From Roseateles sp. (lineage in GTDB: Bacteria > Pseudomonadota > Gammaproteobacteria > Burkholderiales > Burkholderiaceae_C): DNA of 64,000 bases. Positions 35,851-45,023 of this stretch are shown here, piece by piece (the stretch's first letter is position 1; each line of letters opens with the position of its first letter). The stretch is from assembly GCA_019234295.1 (NCBI GenBank), contig JAFALK010000069.1, forward strand, positions 110,966 through 174,965, in the 5' to 3' direction. The notes beneath the pieces are model-generated. The model did not search any database, had not been told where the DNA came from, and saw nothing but the letters and a program-made list of their open reading frames with translations. A program made the translations under genes and the position numbers.

Positions 35851-35883
35851 CGGTGAGTACCCGCACGGGCCTGGACGGTTCAA
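35851..35883 (-). promoter_or_regulatory. ECF-type promoter P1 of the sigma operon
   Basis: On the minus strand TTGAACC (35883-35877), 18 bases, ACTCACCG (35858-35851). One of three matching sites. It gives the sigma factor a self-activating promoter, the usual ECF arrangement. Confidence 0.8.
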
Positions 35884-35891
35884 GCCCGGGA

Positions 35892-37340
35892 TCAGGTCTT
35901 CAGCTTGATCAGCAGGTTCAGGATTTTCATCGGCAGCCCCTTATAGGGCGGCTGGAACATCATCTGGATCGGGGAGAACGGACCCTGGTAGAAGACCGGG
36001 CGCAGCTTGGAGAAGGTGTTGAAGCCCTCGCGCGAGTGGTAGTGACCCATGCCGCTGGGGCCTACGCCGCCGAAGGGCAGGTCGTGCTGGCCGACGTGGA
36101 GCAGGGCCTCGTTGACCGACACGCCGCCCGACATCACGTTGGAGATGTAGAACTGCTGCAAGCTCTTGTCGTGGGTGAAGGGGTAGAGCGCGAGCGGGCG
36201 GTCGTGGCTGTTGATGTAGTCGGCCACCTCGCGCTCGTGGCGGTAAGTGCGCACGGGCAGGATGGGGCCGAAGATCTCGCGCGTGGACAGGTCCATGTCC
36301 GGCGTGAGGTTGAAGACCAGGTGGGGCGCAAACTTGCGCGCTTGGCGGTCGGGCGTTTGGTTCTCGGCGAGGTTGACGATGCGAGCGCCCTTGGCGCGTG
36401 CGTCCTCCAGATGGCTCTCCAGGCGCTGGTAGGCGCGCTCGTCGATGATGGAGGTGTAGTCTGGGCCGTTGACGTCGGGGAAGCGCTGGGCGAAGAGGCG
36501 CTTGCAGTGGGCGGTGAACTCTTCCTCCTTGCCTTCGGGGATGAAGAGGTAGTCGATGTTGGTGCAGATCTGGCCGGCATTGAACATCTTCACCCACATC
36601 ACGCGCTCGGCGGCTGTCTCGAGAGAGAAGTCCGGCGCGATCACGGCCGGGGCCTTGCCGCCGAGCTCCAGCGTGACAGGCGTCAGGTTGCGCGCGGCGC
36701 TGGCCATGACGGCGCGGCCCGTGGCGCCCGAACCGGTGAACAGCAGGTGGTCGAAGGGCAGGGTGGAGAAGGCCGGGCCGCGGCCGCCGCCGTCCTCGAA
36801 GAAGCGCAGCTTGTCGGCGGGGAAGTACTTGGGCGAGAGCTGGATCAGCAACTCGGCCAGGTGGCGCGAGTTCTCGCTCATCTTGACCATGGCCCGGTTC
36901 CCGGCGCCCAGGATGGCGGCCAGCGGGCTGATGGAAAGAAAGAGCGGGAAGTTCCAGGGCACGATCACGCCCACCACGCCCAGGGGCTGGGGGATCACGC
37001 GGTTGCGCGCCAGCGGGTAGGTGATGAGGTCGACGTGCCGGCGTTGCGGTTTCATCCACTTGCGCAGGTTTCTGGCCGTGTCCTGGATGGTCTCCAGCAC
37101 GACGAAGTATTCGGCGAAAAGCGTCTCGAAGGTGCTGCGGTTGCCGTAGTCGCGGTTGATGGCCTCGACCAGGGCGTCACGGTTGTCCTTGAGCAGGCGC
37201 GTCAGGGCGTCCAGGTCGGAGCGACGCTGGGCGTAGCTCGGCTCGGGCTGGGCCAGGTAGGCCTTGCGCTGGGCGTCGAAGGCCTGCTGGAATTCGGCCG
37301 GCATGGCGATCTGGGTGGGGTCCGGTGCGCGCGCGTTCAT
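35892..37340 (-). CDS. Coniferyl aldehyde dehydrogenase-like ALDH
   Basis: 482 residues of NAD(P)-dependent aldehyde dehydrogenase. VPWNFPLFLSISPLAAIL, FTGSGATGRAVM, the catalytic Glu in TLELGGKAP and the catalytic Cys in NAGQICTN are all present. The short length and the hydrophobic C-terminal tail (PMKILNLLIKL) fit the coniferyl-aldehyde/fatty-aldehyde class near CalB rather than the 500-residue betaine type. It ends 60 bases before the sigma start on the same strand but has its own context. Natural substrate uncertain: aromatic or long-chain aldehyde. Confidence 0.92.
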   Translation of the reverse strand: MNARAPDPTQIAMPAEFQQAFDAQRKAYLAQPEPSYAQRRSDLDALTRLLKDNRDALVEAINRDYGNRSTFETLFAEYFVVLETIQDTARNLRKWMKPQRRHVDLITYPLARNRVIPQPLGVVGVIVPWNFPLFLSISPLAAILGAGNRAMVKMSENSRHLAELLIQLSPKYFPADKLRFFEDGGGRGPAFSTLPFDHLLFTGSGATGRAVMASAARNLTPVTLELGGKAPAVIAPDFSLETAAERVMWVKMFNAGQICTNIDYLFIPEGKEEEFTAHCKRLFAQRFPDVNGPDYTSIIDERAYQRLESHLEDARAKGARIVNLAENQTPDRQARKFAPHLVFNLTPDMDLSTREIFGPILPVRTYRHEREVADYINSHDRPLALYPFTHDKSLQQFYISNVMSGGVSVNEALLHVGQHDLPFGGVGPSGMGHYHSREGFNTFSKLRPVFYQGPFSPIQMMFQPPYKGLPMKILNLLIKLKT

Positions 37341-37414
37341 GGCCGTCCTTCGGCGAAATGTGTTCGATCGCTAGCATATACCGCAGCCTCAGCGGCATAT
37401 GTCGGGATCAGCCC

Positions 37415-38395
37415 TCACCAGGACGCGTGCACTTGCGGCGCGATGCGGCGGCGGTAGATCTCGGCCAGCGACTGCATCAGCGGCGCGGGCAGGGCGGCCA
37501 AGTCGGCGGCGCTGACGTTTTCGTCCACCTGGGCGGGCGTGCGGCCGCCGGGGATGGCGGAGCTGACCGCCTCGGACATGAGAATCCAGCGCAGGGCGAG
37601 TCGCGCCATGCTCACGCCGGGCGGCAGCAGGGCGCGCAGCTCCTCGACGGCGGCCAGGCCTTGTTCGTAATCCACGCCTGAAAAGGTCTCGCCCTTGTCG
37701 AAGGCCTCGCCCTGGCGATTGAAGGCGCGGTGGTCGTCAGCGCTGAAGCGGCTGTCGCGGCTGAACTTGCCACTGAGCATGCCGCTGGACAGGGGCAAGC
37801 GCGCGAGCACGCCCACCTGTGCGGCCTGCGCCGCGGGCAGGAAGACTTCGGCCGGGCGCTGGCGGAACAGATTGAAGATGATCTGCACCGATTGAACGCC
37901 GGGGTGCTTGATGGCCGCCATTGCCTCGTCGACGCGCTCGACGCTCACGCCGTAATGCCGCAGCTTGCCCTCGCGCACGAGATCGTCGAGGTGGGCGAAG
38001 ACCTCGGGCATCGTGTAGACGGCCGTGGGCGGGCAGTGCAACTGCAGCAGGTCGAGGGCCTCGGTCTGGAGATTGCGCAGGCTGCGCTCGACGAAGGGAC
38101 GCAGGTCGCGGTAGCCATGGGCCACGTGCGGGTTCAGTCGGCGGCCGGCCTTCGTGGCCACATGGAAGGGTTCGCCGGGGCGCTCGCGCCGCAGCCGCGC
38201 CAGCAGCGTCTCGCTGTGGCCGTCGCCGTAGACGTCGGCGGTGTCGAAGAAGTTCACACCGCGGTCCAGGGCGCGGTGCAGGGCAGCCATGGCGGCCGTG
38301 TCGTCGGTCTGGCCCCAGGTGCCGCCGATGGCCCAGGCGCCGAAGCCGATGGCGGAGACGTTCCAGCCGGTGCGGCCAAGAGGACGGTAGAGCAT
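37415..38395 (-). CDS. Aldo/keto reductase
   Basis: 326 residues, (beta/alpha)8 fold. The catalytic Asp and Tyr are in FFDTADVYGDGHSE, Lys in VATKAGRRL and His in LDLLQLHCPPTAVY, so the tetrad is complete. IGFGAWAIGGTWGQTDD at the N-terminus resembles the family containing oxidoreductases of unknown physiological substrate. It lies upstream of the aldehyde dehydrogenase on the same strand with a 74-bp gap. Cytoplasmic and NADPH-dependent by family knowledge. Confidence 0.93.
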   Translation of the reverse strand: MLYRPLGRTGWNVSAIGFGAWAIGGTWGQTDDTAAMAALHRALDRGVNFFDTADVYGDGHSETLLARLRRERPGEPFHVATKAGRRLNPHVAHGYRDLRPFVERSLRNLQTEALDLLQLHCPPTAVYTMPEVFAHLDDLVREGKLRHYGVSVERVDEAMAAIKHPGVQSVQIIFNLFRQRPAEVFLPAAQAAQVGVLARLPLSSGMLSGKFSRDSRFSADDHRAFNRQGEAFDKGETFSGVDYEQGLAAVEELRALLPPGVSMARLALRWILMSEAVSSAIPGGRTPAQVDENVSAADLAALPAPLMQSLAEIYRRRIAPQVHASW

Positions 38396-38430
38396 GTGAG
38401 GAGAGGGCTCGGGTTGGGGAGACCCGGATG

Positions 38431-38730
38431 CTAGTGCAGGGTGCGTCGATCTTGGCCGTTTTCACCGTCGCCGTCGTTGCCGTCGCCGTCGCCACGGTCG
38501 CCCTTCTCGCCGAGCCGATAGACGTTTCCCTGCCAGCGGCCTCGCCCCGGTCGCTGCGCGCGCTTGATCGCGGCCTCGGTAGCGGCCCTGGCATGGGCGC
38601 GTGCCTTGCGGCCCAGCGGATCACGCCACCAGACCAGCAGCCGTGCCCGTAGCCGGAGCGGCAGGACCATGTGCACCGCCAGCGCAATGCAGATGACCAG
38701 TCCGAGGGCGGCAAAAAGCTTCTCAACCAT
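38431..38730 (-). CDS. Small membrane protein, hypothetical
   Basis: 99 residues from MVEKLFAALG; ten codons upstream are also open. One hydrophobic segment (FAALGLVICIALAVHMVLPL) is followed by a strongly basic stretch and a low-complexity Gly/Asp/Asn/Glu tail (GDRGDGDGNDGDGENG). No family recognised. It is divergent from the S9 peptidase gene. Composition and position favour a real gene, but the tail is simple sequence. Confidence 0.55.
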   Translation of the reverse strand: MVEKLFAALGLVICIALAVHMVLPLRLRARLLVWWRDPLGRKARAHARAATEAAIKRAQRPGRGRWQGNVYRLGEKGDRGDGDGNDGDGENGQDRRTLH

Positions 38731-38830
38731 GGGCCGATTATCGGCAAGAGCCCGCGCCATGACGAATGGGTGGGTTTGGGGCCCCTCCTAGAATCCGCGA
38801 CCCCGCGAAATTCGCCCACTGGAGCACTTC

Positions 38831-41524
38831 TTGGTATCGAAGACAACTCGTGCAGCCGCCCTGGGCTGCCTCATGCTGGCCGCGGCCGGCGCGCTTTGCA
38901 CCAGCTTCATGGCACAGGCGGCCCAGGCGGCCCAGGCGGCGCAAGGGGGCCAGGCGCTGAGCCTTGAACAGCTCTTCCGAGCACGGCCCTACGCCGGCAC
39001 CGCGGCCCAGGAGATGGGATTCAGCCACAGCGGCCGCTACCTGGCCTACCGCTGGAATCCCTTGGGCGAACCGGGCACTGATCTCTACGTCTACGACACC
39101 CACACCGGCAAGACCCAGCGCATCACCTCGCCGGCCGTGATGGCCGCCTTCGACGCGCCCGAGGATCTTTTCCGCTTCGCCGCCAAGCGCGAGCGCCGCG
39201 ACGCCGAGCTCGACAAGCGCCAGGCCCGCGAGGACGCGCAGCAGGCGTATCTGCGCGGTGAGAAGGTCGACTTGTCCGCCTTCGACGCCGCTGATCTCGA
39301 GGCCACCAAGAAGGACGTGCTCGCCAAGTGGCAGCGCGACGAGGCCAACAAGGCCGCTGAGAAGGCCGATGCGGAAGCGGAGAAGACGGCCATGGCCGCG
39401 CTCGAGGCCCGCCGCGGCGGCAAGCCCGCGCCGGCCGCCGCCGCAGCGCCAGCCAGTGCCCCGGCATCGGCTGCCAGCGCGCCCACGAAGGACGAGTGGG
39501 AATGGCGCGACGAGCTCAAGAAATGGCGCGAGGCCAACCGCGCCAAGCCCGGGGACCTCTACCCTGGCGTGGCCCAGATCGTGTGGGCGCACAAGAAAGA
39601 CGAGCTGATCTTCCAGTACCGCGGCGGACTGTTCCGCTGGCAGGCCGGCTCGGCCAGGGTCGAGCCGTTGCAAGCGACTGAGCGCAAGCTGCTCGTCAAT
39701 GCCTACACCGCTGACGATCAGGGCTACGTCTTCAGCGATGACAAGCGCGTGCTGCGCGCCCGCTTCGGGGCCGGCGGCGTGGAGCTGCTCAACCGTGAGC
39801 TGATCCACCCGGACGACGCCGACAAGAAATACAAGATCGCCTCCACCGTGCTCAGCGACGACGGCCGCTGGATGGCCCTGTGCGCCGAACTGCCGGCCAA
39901 GACCGGCGCCGATGGCAAGCCCGCCAAGCCGCCGACAGCCACCGTGGAGATCATGCGGTACGACTCGCGCTGGGCTGCGGCCAAGAAGTCCGACCGCGAG
40001 GAAGTGGCCGACGACAAGCGCTTGGAGCCCGACGTGGCGCTGTACATCCGCCGCGTGGTTGCCGTCGGCGAAGCACCGACACGCCAGCCCGAACCGGTGT
40101 TCACCCATGCCGGCGGCGACGTGTGGTTCGAGATGAGCCCCGTGGCCTGGAGCGAGGACGGCAGCCGCTATACCTTCAGTACCTGGGAGCGTGAGAAGGA
40201 ACTGCTGCGCGTGTACATCGGCCGCGCCGACGAGAGCGCCAAGCCCGAGCTGGTGCTGGAGCGTCGCGGCGACGTGGGCCATGAGGTCGTGAACCTGCTC
40301 AAGCCCGTCTTCACGCCCGACGGTCGCAGCGTTGTGCTCATCCTGGACGAGCAAAGGTTCCGCCAGCCCTACGGCATCGACGTGGCGACGCATGCGCTGC
40401 GCCCGCTGCTCAAGGGCGACTTCGAGGCCATCTCGGTGCTGGGCTTCACGCCCGATTCCAAGACCCTCTTCGTGAGCGCCAACAAGCAAGACTTCGCCGG
40501 CATGAACATCTGGCGCGTGGACATGGCCAGCGGCGCCATGACAGCACTGGGCGATGCGGGCGAGATGTACCGCGGCGGCGCCGTCTCCTTCGACGGCCGC
40601 CTGGTCGCCGCCAACGGCGGCAACTGGGCCAGCCGCCCCGAGCTCAAGCTGCTCTCGGGCGTGCAGGCCGTGGCTGAGACGACGCTCACCCAATCCCATG
40701 ACGCCAAGGGCTGGGCGCAGGTCGACGTGCTGCACCCCGAGCGCTTCAGCTTCAAGAACCGCAGTGGCGATGAGATCCAGGGTTATGTTTTCAAGCCCGC
40801 CGGCTGGAAGGCGAGCGACAAGCGCCCTGGCGTGCTCTACGTCTACGGCGGCCCGCTCAATGACCGCCACATCGTCGAGCTCGACAGCTTCCAGCAGACC
40901 GCCTACATGTTCGGCATGTACATGGCCGCCAGGCACGGCTACGTGATGGTGGCGGTGGACCCGCGCGGCCACTCCAACTACGGCCGCAAATTCAGCGACG
41001 CGAACTGGGAGCAACCCGGCAAGCCGCAGGCCGACGACCTGGAGGATGCGCTGCACTACGCCGCGAGCCACTTCGGCCTGGACCCCAAGCGCGCGGGCCT
41101 CACGGGCTGGAGCTTCGGCGGCTTCCAGACCCAGTACACGATGTACACCAAGCCCGACCTCTTTGCCGCCGGCATCGCCGGTGCGGGCCCGACGGAGTGG
41201 GAGAACTACAACGCCTGGTACACGGGCCGCACGCTGGGCAAGACCGACCGCAGCAAGCCCACGCTGCGTCGCTTCTCGCTGATCCCGCTGGCCAAGAACC
41301 TCAAGAAGCCGCTGCTGCTCGTGCACGGCATGGTCGACCCCAATGTGCTCTACCAAGACACGGTCAACGTCTATCGTGCACTGCTGGAATCGGGCAAGGA
41401 CGCGCTCGTGGATCTCTACCTCGATCCCGAGGGTGTGCACGGCATGGGCGGCGCGGTCCACCCGGTGAACCTGCATCGCAAGTACGAGGCGTTCTGGCTG
41501 AGGACGCTGGGCGAGGCGGGCTGA
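38831..41524 (+). CDS. S9 family (dipeptidyl/prolyl oligopeptidase-type) peptidase
   Basis: 897 residues with a signal peptide containing an AQA repeat. A propeller-like N-terminal part is interrupted at about 145-220 by an Ala/Lys/Glu-rich low-complexity stretch. The C-terminal alpha/beta-hydrolase carries the nucleophile in GWSFGGFQTQY, Asp in GMVDPNVLYQDT and His in EGVHGMGG. It should cut short peptides in the periplasm. The start is TTG at 38831 with GGAG six bases upstream; the next ATG would remove half the signal peptide. A hairpin terminator follows. Confidence 0.92.
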   Translation: MVSKTTRAAALGCLMLAAAGALCTSFMAQAAQAAQAAQGGQALSLEQLFRARPYAGTAAQEMGFSHSGRYLAYRWNPLGEPGTDLYVYDTHTGKTQRITSPAVMAAFDAPEDLFRFAAKRERRDAELDKRQAREDAQQAYLRGEKVDLSAFDAADLEATKKDVLAKWQRDEANKAAEKADAEAEKTAMAALEARRGGKPAPAAAAAPASAPASAASAPTKDEWEWRDELKKWREANRAKPGDLYPGVAQIVWAHKKDELIFQYRGGLFRWQAGSARVEPLQATERKLLVNAYTADDQGYVFSDDKRVLRARFGAGGVELLNRELIHPDDADKKYKIASTVLSDDGRWMALCAELPAKTGADGKPAKPPTATVEIMRYDSRWAAAKKSDREEVADDKRLEPDVALYIRRVVAVGEAPTRQPEPVFTHAGGDVWFEMSPVAWSEDGSRYTFSTWEREKELLRVYIGRADESAKPELVLERRGDVGHEVVNLLKPVFTPDGRSVVLILDEQRFRQPYGIDVATHALRPLLKGDFEAISVLGFTPDSKTLFVSANKQDFAGMNIWRVDMASGAMTALGDAGEMYRGGAVSFDGRLVAANGGNWASRPELKLLSGVQAVAETTLTQSHDAKGWAQVDVLHPERFSFKNRSGDEIQGYVFKPAGWKASDKRPGVLYVYGGPLNDRHIVELDSFQQTAYMFGMYMAARHGYVMVAVDPRGHSNYGRKFSDANWEQPGKPQADDLEDALHYAASHFGLDPKRAGLTGWSFGGFQTQYTMYTKPDLFAAGIAGAGPTEWENYNAWYTGRTLGKTDRSKPTLRRFSLIPLAKNLKKPLLLVHGMVDPNVLYQDTVNVYRALLESGKDALVDLYLDPEGVHGMGGAVHPVNLHRKYEAFWLRTLGEAG

Positions 41525-41537
41525 TCCGAGGTTTGAA

Positions 41538-41576
41538 AATGAAAAGGGCTTTGCGTGTGTGAAGCCCTATTTCATT
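41538..41576. terminator. Bidirectional hairpin terminator
   Basis: AATGAAAAGGGCTT (41538-41551) pairs with AAGCCCT-A-TTTCATT (41562-41576) across a ten-base loop, with one bulged A. A/T-rich arm ends give U-runs in both directions. It lies between the convergent S9 peptidase and UPF0149 genes. Confidence 0.75.
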
Positions 41577-41592
41577 GGGAACCGGCGCTCGA

Positions 41593-42204
41593 TCAGCGGC
41601 GCAGCGCGTACAGCGCGAGCGCGTTGTCCGGCAGCGCCCGCGACAGCGCATCGCGCTCGTCCGGATCCGCGATGCGTTCCCGATCTTTGGCGTCGAGCTC
41701 TGCCTCGTCGGCGCCGAGCAGCACCATGGGCTCGAGCAGCGCAGCGCTCTCGGCGTTGGCGAACAGCGGCTCCCAGGCTGCATCGGCCAGGCCCACTGCG
41801 AACATGAAGCCGATGGCCCAGTCCTCGGCGTCGGCCACTTCATCGTCGCCGTCGTCGGCTACGCTGAGGATGGGCTCCCAAGCCTGCGGGTGTTCGCGCC
41901 ATTGCACGGCGATCGACTGCAGGTGACGCAGGATGAGCATCAGGGCCTTCTTCTTTTGCTTGCCGCTGGGGAAGGGCAGGTTGCCTTCGCCATCGCCGCC
42001 CCAGATCAGGGGCAACCAATCGGCGCCGGGGCGATCGGCCAGCGGCAGGGGCGTGAGCAAGAGGCCGCTCAGGTAGCCGTCCATCGCCTCGATGGTCATG
42101 ACGTTCTCGCCAGGCAGACCTGCGAGAAGCTCGTCGAGCTCCATCAGCTCGTCGTCGGAGAGGGGCCGGAAGTCGGAGGCGGGGTTGTAGTGCGGATATT
42201 CCAT
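41593..42204 (-). CDS. UPF0149 (YecA/YgfB) family protein
   Basis: 203 residues, acidic, helical. FRPLSDDELMELDELLAGLP, then TIEAMDGYLSGLLLTP is the conserved opening of the family and PWEPLF/GFMFAVGLADAAWEPL its middle. The usual Cys/His SEC-C tail of YecA is absent here. Function in bacteria is not settled. It ends convergently with the S9 peptidase gene and starts four bases after the small gene upstream, so the two are probably one transcript. Confidence 0.9.
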   Translation of the reverse strand: MEYPHYNPASDFRPLSDDELMELDELLAGLPGENVMTIEAMDGYLSGLLLTPLPLADRPGADWLPLIWGGDGEGNLPFPSGKQKKKALMLILRHLQSIAVQWREHPQAWEPILSVADDGDDEVADAEDWAIGFMFAVGLADAAWEPLFANAESAALLEPMVLLGADEAELDAKDRERIADPDERDALSRALPDNALALYALRR

Positions 42205-42208
42205 GGGA

Positions 42209-42448
42209 TCAGCCGTGTCTGCCGTGGCGGCTCTTGGGTTTCTTGGCGTCGAACTCGGCGAGCTGGGTCTTGAGCAGGTTCATCAGGACGCGCGCATTGG
42301 CCTCGGTCATCGAGATCACCGAGCTCGGCTCGATGCCTTCCAGCGGCGGCTTCGGTGAGACGAGGGCGTCGACCTTGAATACGACCAAGCCGTTGATCGT
42401 GTTCGACGCCGCCTTGAACTTGTTGACTTCAATGGTGTGTGTCTTCAT
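42209..42448 (-). CDS. Small conserved-type protein, unknown
   Basis: 79 residues: MKTHTIEVNKFKAASNTING, then VVFKVDALVSPKPPLEG and a basic tail (KKPKSRHGRHG). The VISMTEANARVLMNLLKTQL helix is regular and the gene is packed against UPF0149, which argues for a real gene. No family recognised. It is divergent from the thioredoxin-like gene with 31 bp between starts. Confidence 0.7.
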   Translation of the reverse strand: MKTHTIEVNKFKAASNTINGLVVFKVDALVSPKPPLEGIEPSSVISMTEANARVLMNLLKTQLAEFDAKKPKSRHGRHG

Positions 42449-42479
42449 AGGGTCTCATTGTCCATGGCAGACTGCGCGT

Positions 42480-42962
42480 ATGAAAGTCATCCTGACCCCC
42501 CTGCTGTTGGCCGCCGGCATGATCGCGGCTTCCCCGGTGCTGGCTGTCGAGACCGCCGCCCCGGCCCTCAAGCCCGTCTACAACGAACAGGCCGACGCCC
42601 GCACCGAGCTCAATATCGCCCTCGGCCAAGCGGCCAAGGCGAAGAAGAACGTGCTCGTGGTCTTCGGCGCCAACTGGTGCAAGGACTGCCGCTCGCTCGC
42701 CGACAAGATGGGCGACGGCGAGCTGGCCGCGCATGTGGACCAGCGCTTCGTCGTGCTCAAGGTGGACGTGGGCCGCTTCAACAAGAACGTCGACCTGGCA
42801 GAGCAGATGGGCGTGCCGCTGAAGAAGGGCATCCCGGCCGTGGCGGTGCTCAAGAACGACGGCACGGTGGCCAGCGCCACGGGCGCCGGAGAACTGGCGG
42901 ACGCGCGCGGCATGGGGCCGGACGCGGTGCTGAAGGTCTTCGAGGGGCTCAAGGCTCATTGA
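42480..42962 (+). CDS. Secreted thioredoxin-like protein
   Basis: 160 residues. Signal peptide to about residue 22, then a thioredoxin fold with active site WCKDC in FGANWCKDCRSLAD and the cis-Pro region KGIPAVAVL. This form (KDC) is common in periplasmic reductases that keep cytochrome or transporter thiols reduced. Start at ATG 42480; the frame is open upstream without start signals. Its last seven bases overlap the convergent S9 peptidase gene. Confidence 0.88.
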   Translation: MKVILTPLLLAAGMIAASPVLAVETAAPALKPVYNEQADARTELNIALGQAAKAKKNVLVVFGANWCKDCRSLADKMGDGELAAHVDQRFVVLKVDVGRFNKNVDLAEQMGVPLKKGIPAVAVLKNDGTVASATGAGELADARGMGPDAVLKVFEGLKAH

Positions 42963-45010
42963 GCCGCGGGGCTGGCCGACCCGGCCGGCTTCAAGTGACG
43001 GGCTAGGAAGGCCTCGAGCGTCTGCGCGAACTCCACCTGGTTCTCGATGCTTGTGAAGCCGTGCACGTCGTCCTTGAAGACCTTCCATTCGGGTGGATTG
43101 CCCGCAGCGATCATGGCCTTGCGCAGGCGTTGGCCGTGGTCCATGGGCACGCGCACATCTTCTTGGCCGTAGACGAGCAGCAGGGGCGCCTTGATGCGGG
43201 CGGCCTGCTGCACGGGTGAGACGGCGGCGAGCATCTCTGCATCCGCGAGCGGATTTCCGACGCGGCGTCGATACACGCCGCTGCGCGCGAGGTGGGGGAT
43301 GTCGTCGCTGGTGGTCCAGTCGCCTTGCAGAAAGAGGGACAGGTCTGCCACTGCAGCCCAGGCCGCGCCGCACCGATAGAGCTGCGGGTCGCGCACCAGG
43401 CCCATCAGTGTGGAGTAGCCGCCGTAGCTGCCACCGGCGATGCAGGCATCCTTGGATGCGAGACCCTTGCCCTGTGCCCACAGCAGAGCGTCGGCCACAT
43501 CGTCTTGCATGCTGCGGCCCCACTGCTTGTTGCCCGCATTCAAGTGTTGGGCTCCGTAGCCGTCGCTGCCGCGAAACTCCGGCGAGATAATGAGGTAGCC
43601 ACGCGAGGCCAGAAACTGCTCCAAGGGGTGCCAGCTCCAAGATCCTTCGCGCACCCAGGGGCCGCCATGGACCATGACCACGGCCGGTGCGGGCGGCCCG
43701 CCGCGGACCCAACCGACGGGCAGCGTGAGCCACACCGGAAGATCCTCGCCATCCCGAGCCTTGATGCGGTCCATGGTGACCCGCGCCATGTGGGCCGCAT
43801 CCAAACTGTCCTTGCGCCGGCCGATCAACTGCCAGGCCTTGCTCGTGGCATCGAAGACCCAGAAGCTGCCTGGATCGCGGTCCGCGAAGCTGCGCACCAG
43901 GGCCACCATGTCGGGCTGGCCGCAGCGCCGGCAGCTGATGCTGTTGACATGGCCCGGGAAGCGCGCATCGACTTCGCGCTGGAAGGCCTGCATCGCGGGG
44001 TCGAACCATTGTGTGGTGACCAAGTCGGCCTCGTAGCGCACGCCCAGGACGGGCTGGCCGGGCTCGCCGCGGATCATGGAGGCATTGACGTCAAAGCCTG
44101 GCGCGCGCAGCAGGGGCTCCTTGTCGAGCGCCAGCGTCTGCATGTCCACGCGCCACAGCGCGCGCTCGCGGCGCGGGCCGTCGCGCTTGGCGGCGTAGAG
44201 CTGGCCGGCGTCGTCGAAGCCCACGGGCAGGAAGGTCCTGTCCTCGCCCTCCTCGAATAGCGGCCTCCACTCATCCTGACCAGGGGCGCGCCAGTAGTAG
44301 GCCGGGGAGGGCCCGGTCACAGTGACGGCCAGGCGCGGTTCGCCCTTGCTGTCGAACCACCAGGACAGCGCGTCTGGCGGGTTGACTCCCAGCTTCATTT
44401 CGTGGGTGGTGCCGTCGCGCACGTTCAGCCATTGCGGGCGCACCGAGGTCACCCGCTTGTCCGAGAACGTCAAGGCCTGACCGATCACGACTTCGCTGGC
44501 GTCGCCGCCGGGATGTTGCGCCGGCACCCAGAGCAGGCGGTAGTTCGGATTGAGCGTCTTGATATTGCCCATCAGCCGGATCTCGTCGGCCATGAAGCGG
44601 CGCGCGATCAACTGGCGGCGATGCCCGGCCAGGTCCACTGCGAACAGGCCTGGCGCCTTTGCCTCGCGGCTGCCGCGGGCGGTGTCCATGTCACCGAGCG
44701 TGAAGAGAATCTTGTCGTCGCCCGACCATTGGAAGTCGGCGACATCGTCCCACTGCTCGTGGACGAGGCGCGCCGCGCGCAGCTCCGGCTTGAGCGCGAA
44801 CACCGCGAGGTCCACGCGTGGGCTGCCGTAGGAGGTGGTGACGGCGACGAAGCGGCCGGAGGGCGAGAGCTCGGCGCGCAGGATCTGGTTCCGGCTGAAA
44901 TAGGTGTCGGCGCCCGGTGGCGCATCGCCCGGTGGTGCATCGCCAGGTGGTGCATCGGCGGCGGCCAGCAGCGGTGCGGCGGCGAGAAGGAGGGAGGTCA
45001 GCAATTTCAT
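42956..45010 (-). CDS. S9 family peptidase (second)
   Basis: 684 residues. Signal peptide, then three DAPPG-type repeats in the N-terminal linker (15-bp tandem units near 44920-44955), a propeller part, and the hydrolase with nucleophile GGSYGGYSTLM, Asp in VYGQEDVRVPMD and His in KDDVHGFTSIEN. AAGGA lies seven bases before ATG 45010. It differs clearly from the S9 enzyme at 38831 and is not a recent duplicate. Probably periplasmic; exact specificity unknown. Confidence 0.92.
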   Translation of the reverse strand: MKLLTSLLLAAAPLLAAADAPPGDAPPGDAPPGADTYFSRNQILRAELSPSGRFVAVTTSYGSPRVDLAVFALKPELRAARLVHEQWDDVADFQWSGDDKILFTLGDMDTARGSREAKAPGLFAVDLAGHRRQLIARRFMADEIRLMGNIKTLNPNYRLLWVPAQHPGGDASEVVIGQALTFSDKRVTSVRPQWLNVRDGTTHEMKLGVNPPDALSWWFDSKGEPRLAVTVTGPSPAYYWRAPGQDEWRPLFEEGEDRTFLPVGFDDAGQLYAAKRDGPRRERALWRVDMQTLALDKEPLLRAPGFDVNASMIRGEPGQPVLGVRYEADLVTTQWFDPAMQAFQREVDARFPGHVNSISCRRCGQPDMVALVRSFADRDPGSFWVFDATSKAWQLIGRRKDSLDAAHMARVTMDRIKARDGEDLPVWLTLPVGWVRGGPPAPAVVMVHGGPWVREGSWSWHPLEQFLASRGYLIISPEFRGSDGYGAQHLNAGNKQWGRSMQDDVADALLWAQGKGLASKDACIAGGSYGGYSTLMGLVRDPQLYRCGAAWAAVADLSLFLQGDWTTSDDIPHLARSGVYRRRVGNPLADAEMLAAVSPVQQAARIKAPLLLVYGQEDVRVPMDHGQRLRKAMIAAGNPPEWKVFKDDVHGFTSIENQVEFAQTLEAFLARHLKPAGSASPAAQ

Positions 45011-45023
45011 GAGTTTCCTTGTG

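Noticed and set aside
38738..41476. A 900-codon open frame antisense to the S9 peptidase gene
   Set aside because: The plus-strand gene has all S9 motifs; the antisense product shows no domain and reflects GC-rich codon bias.
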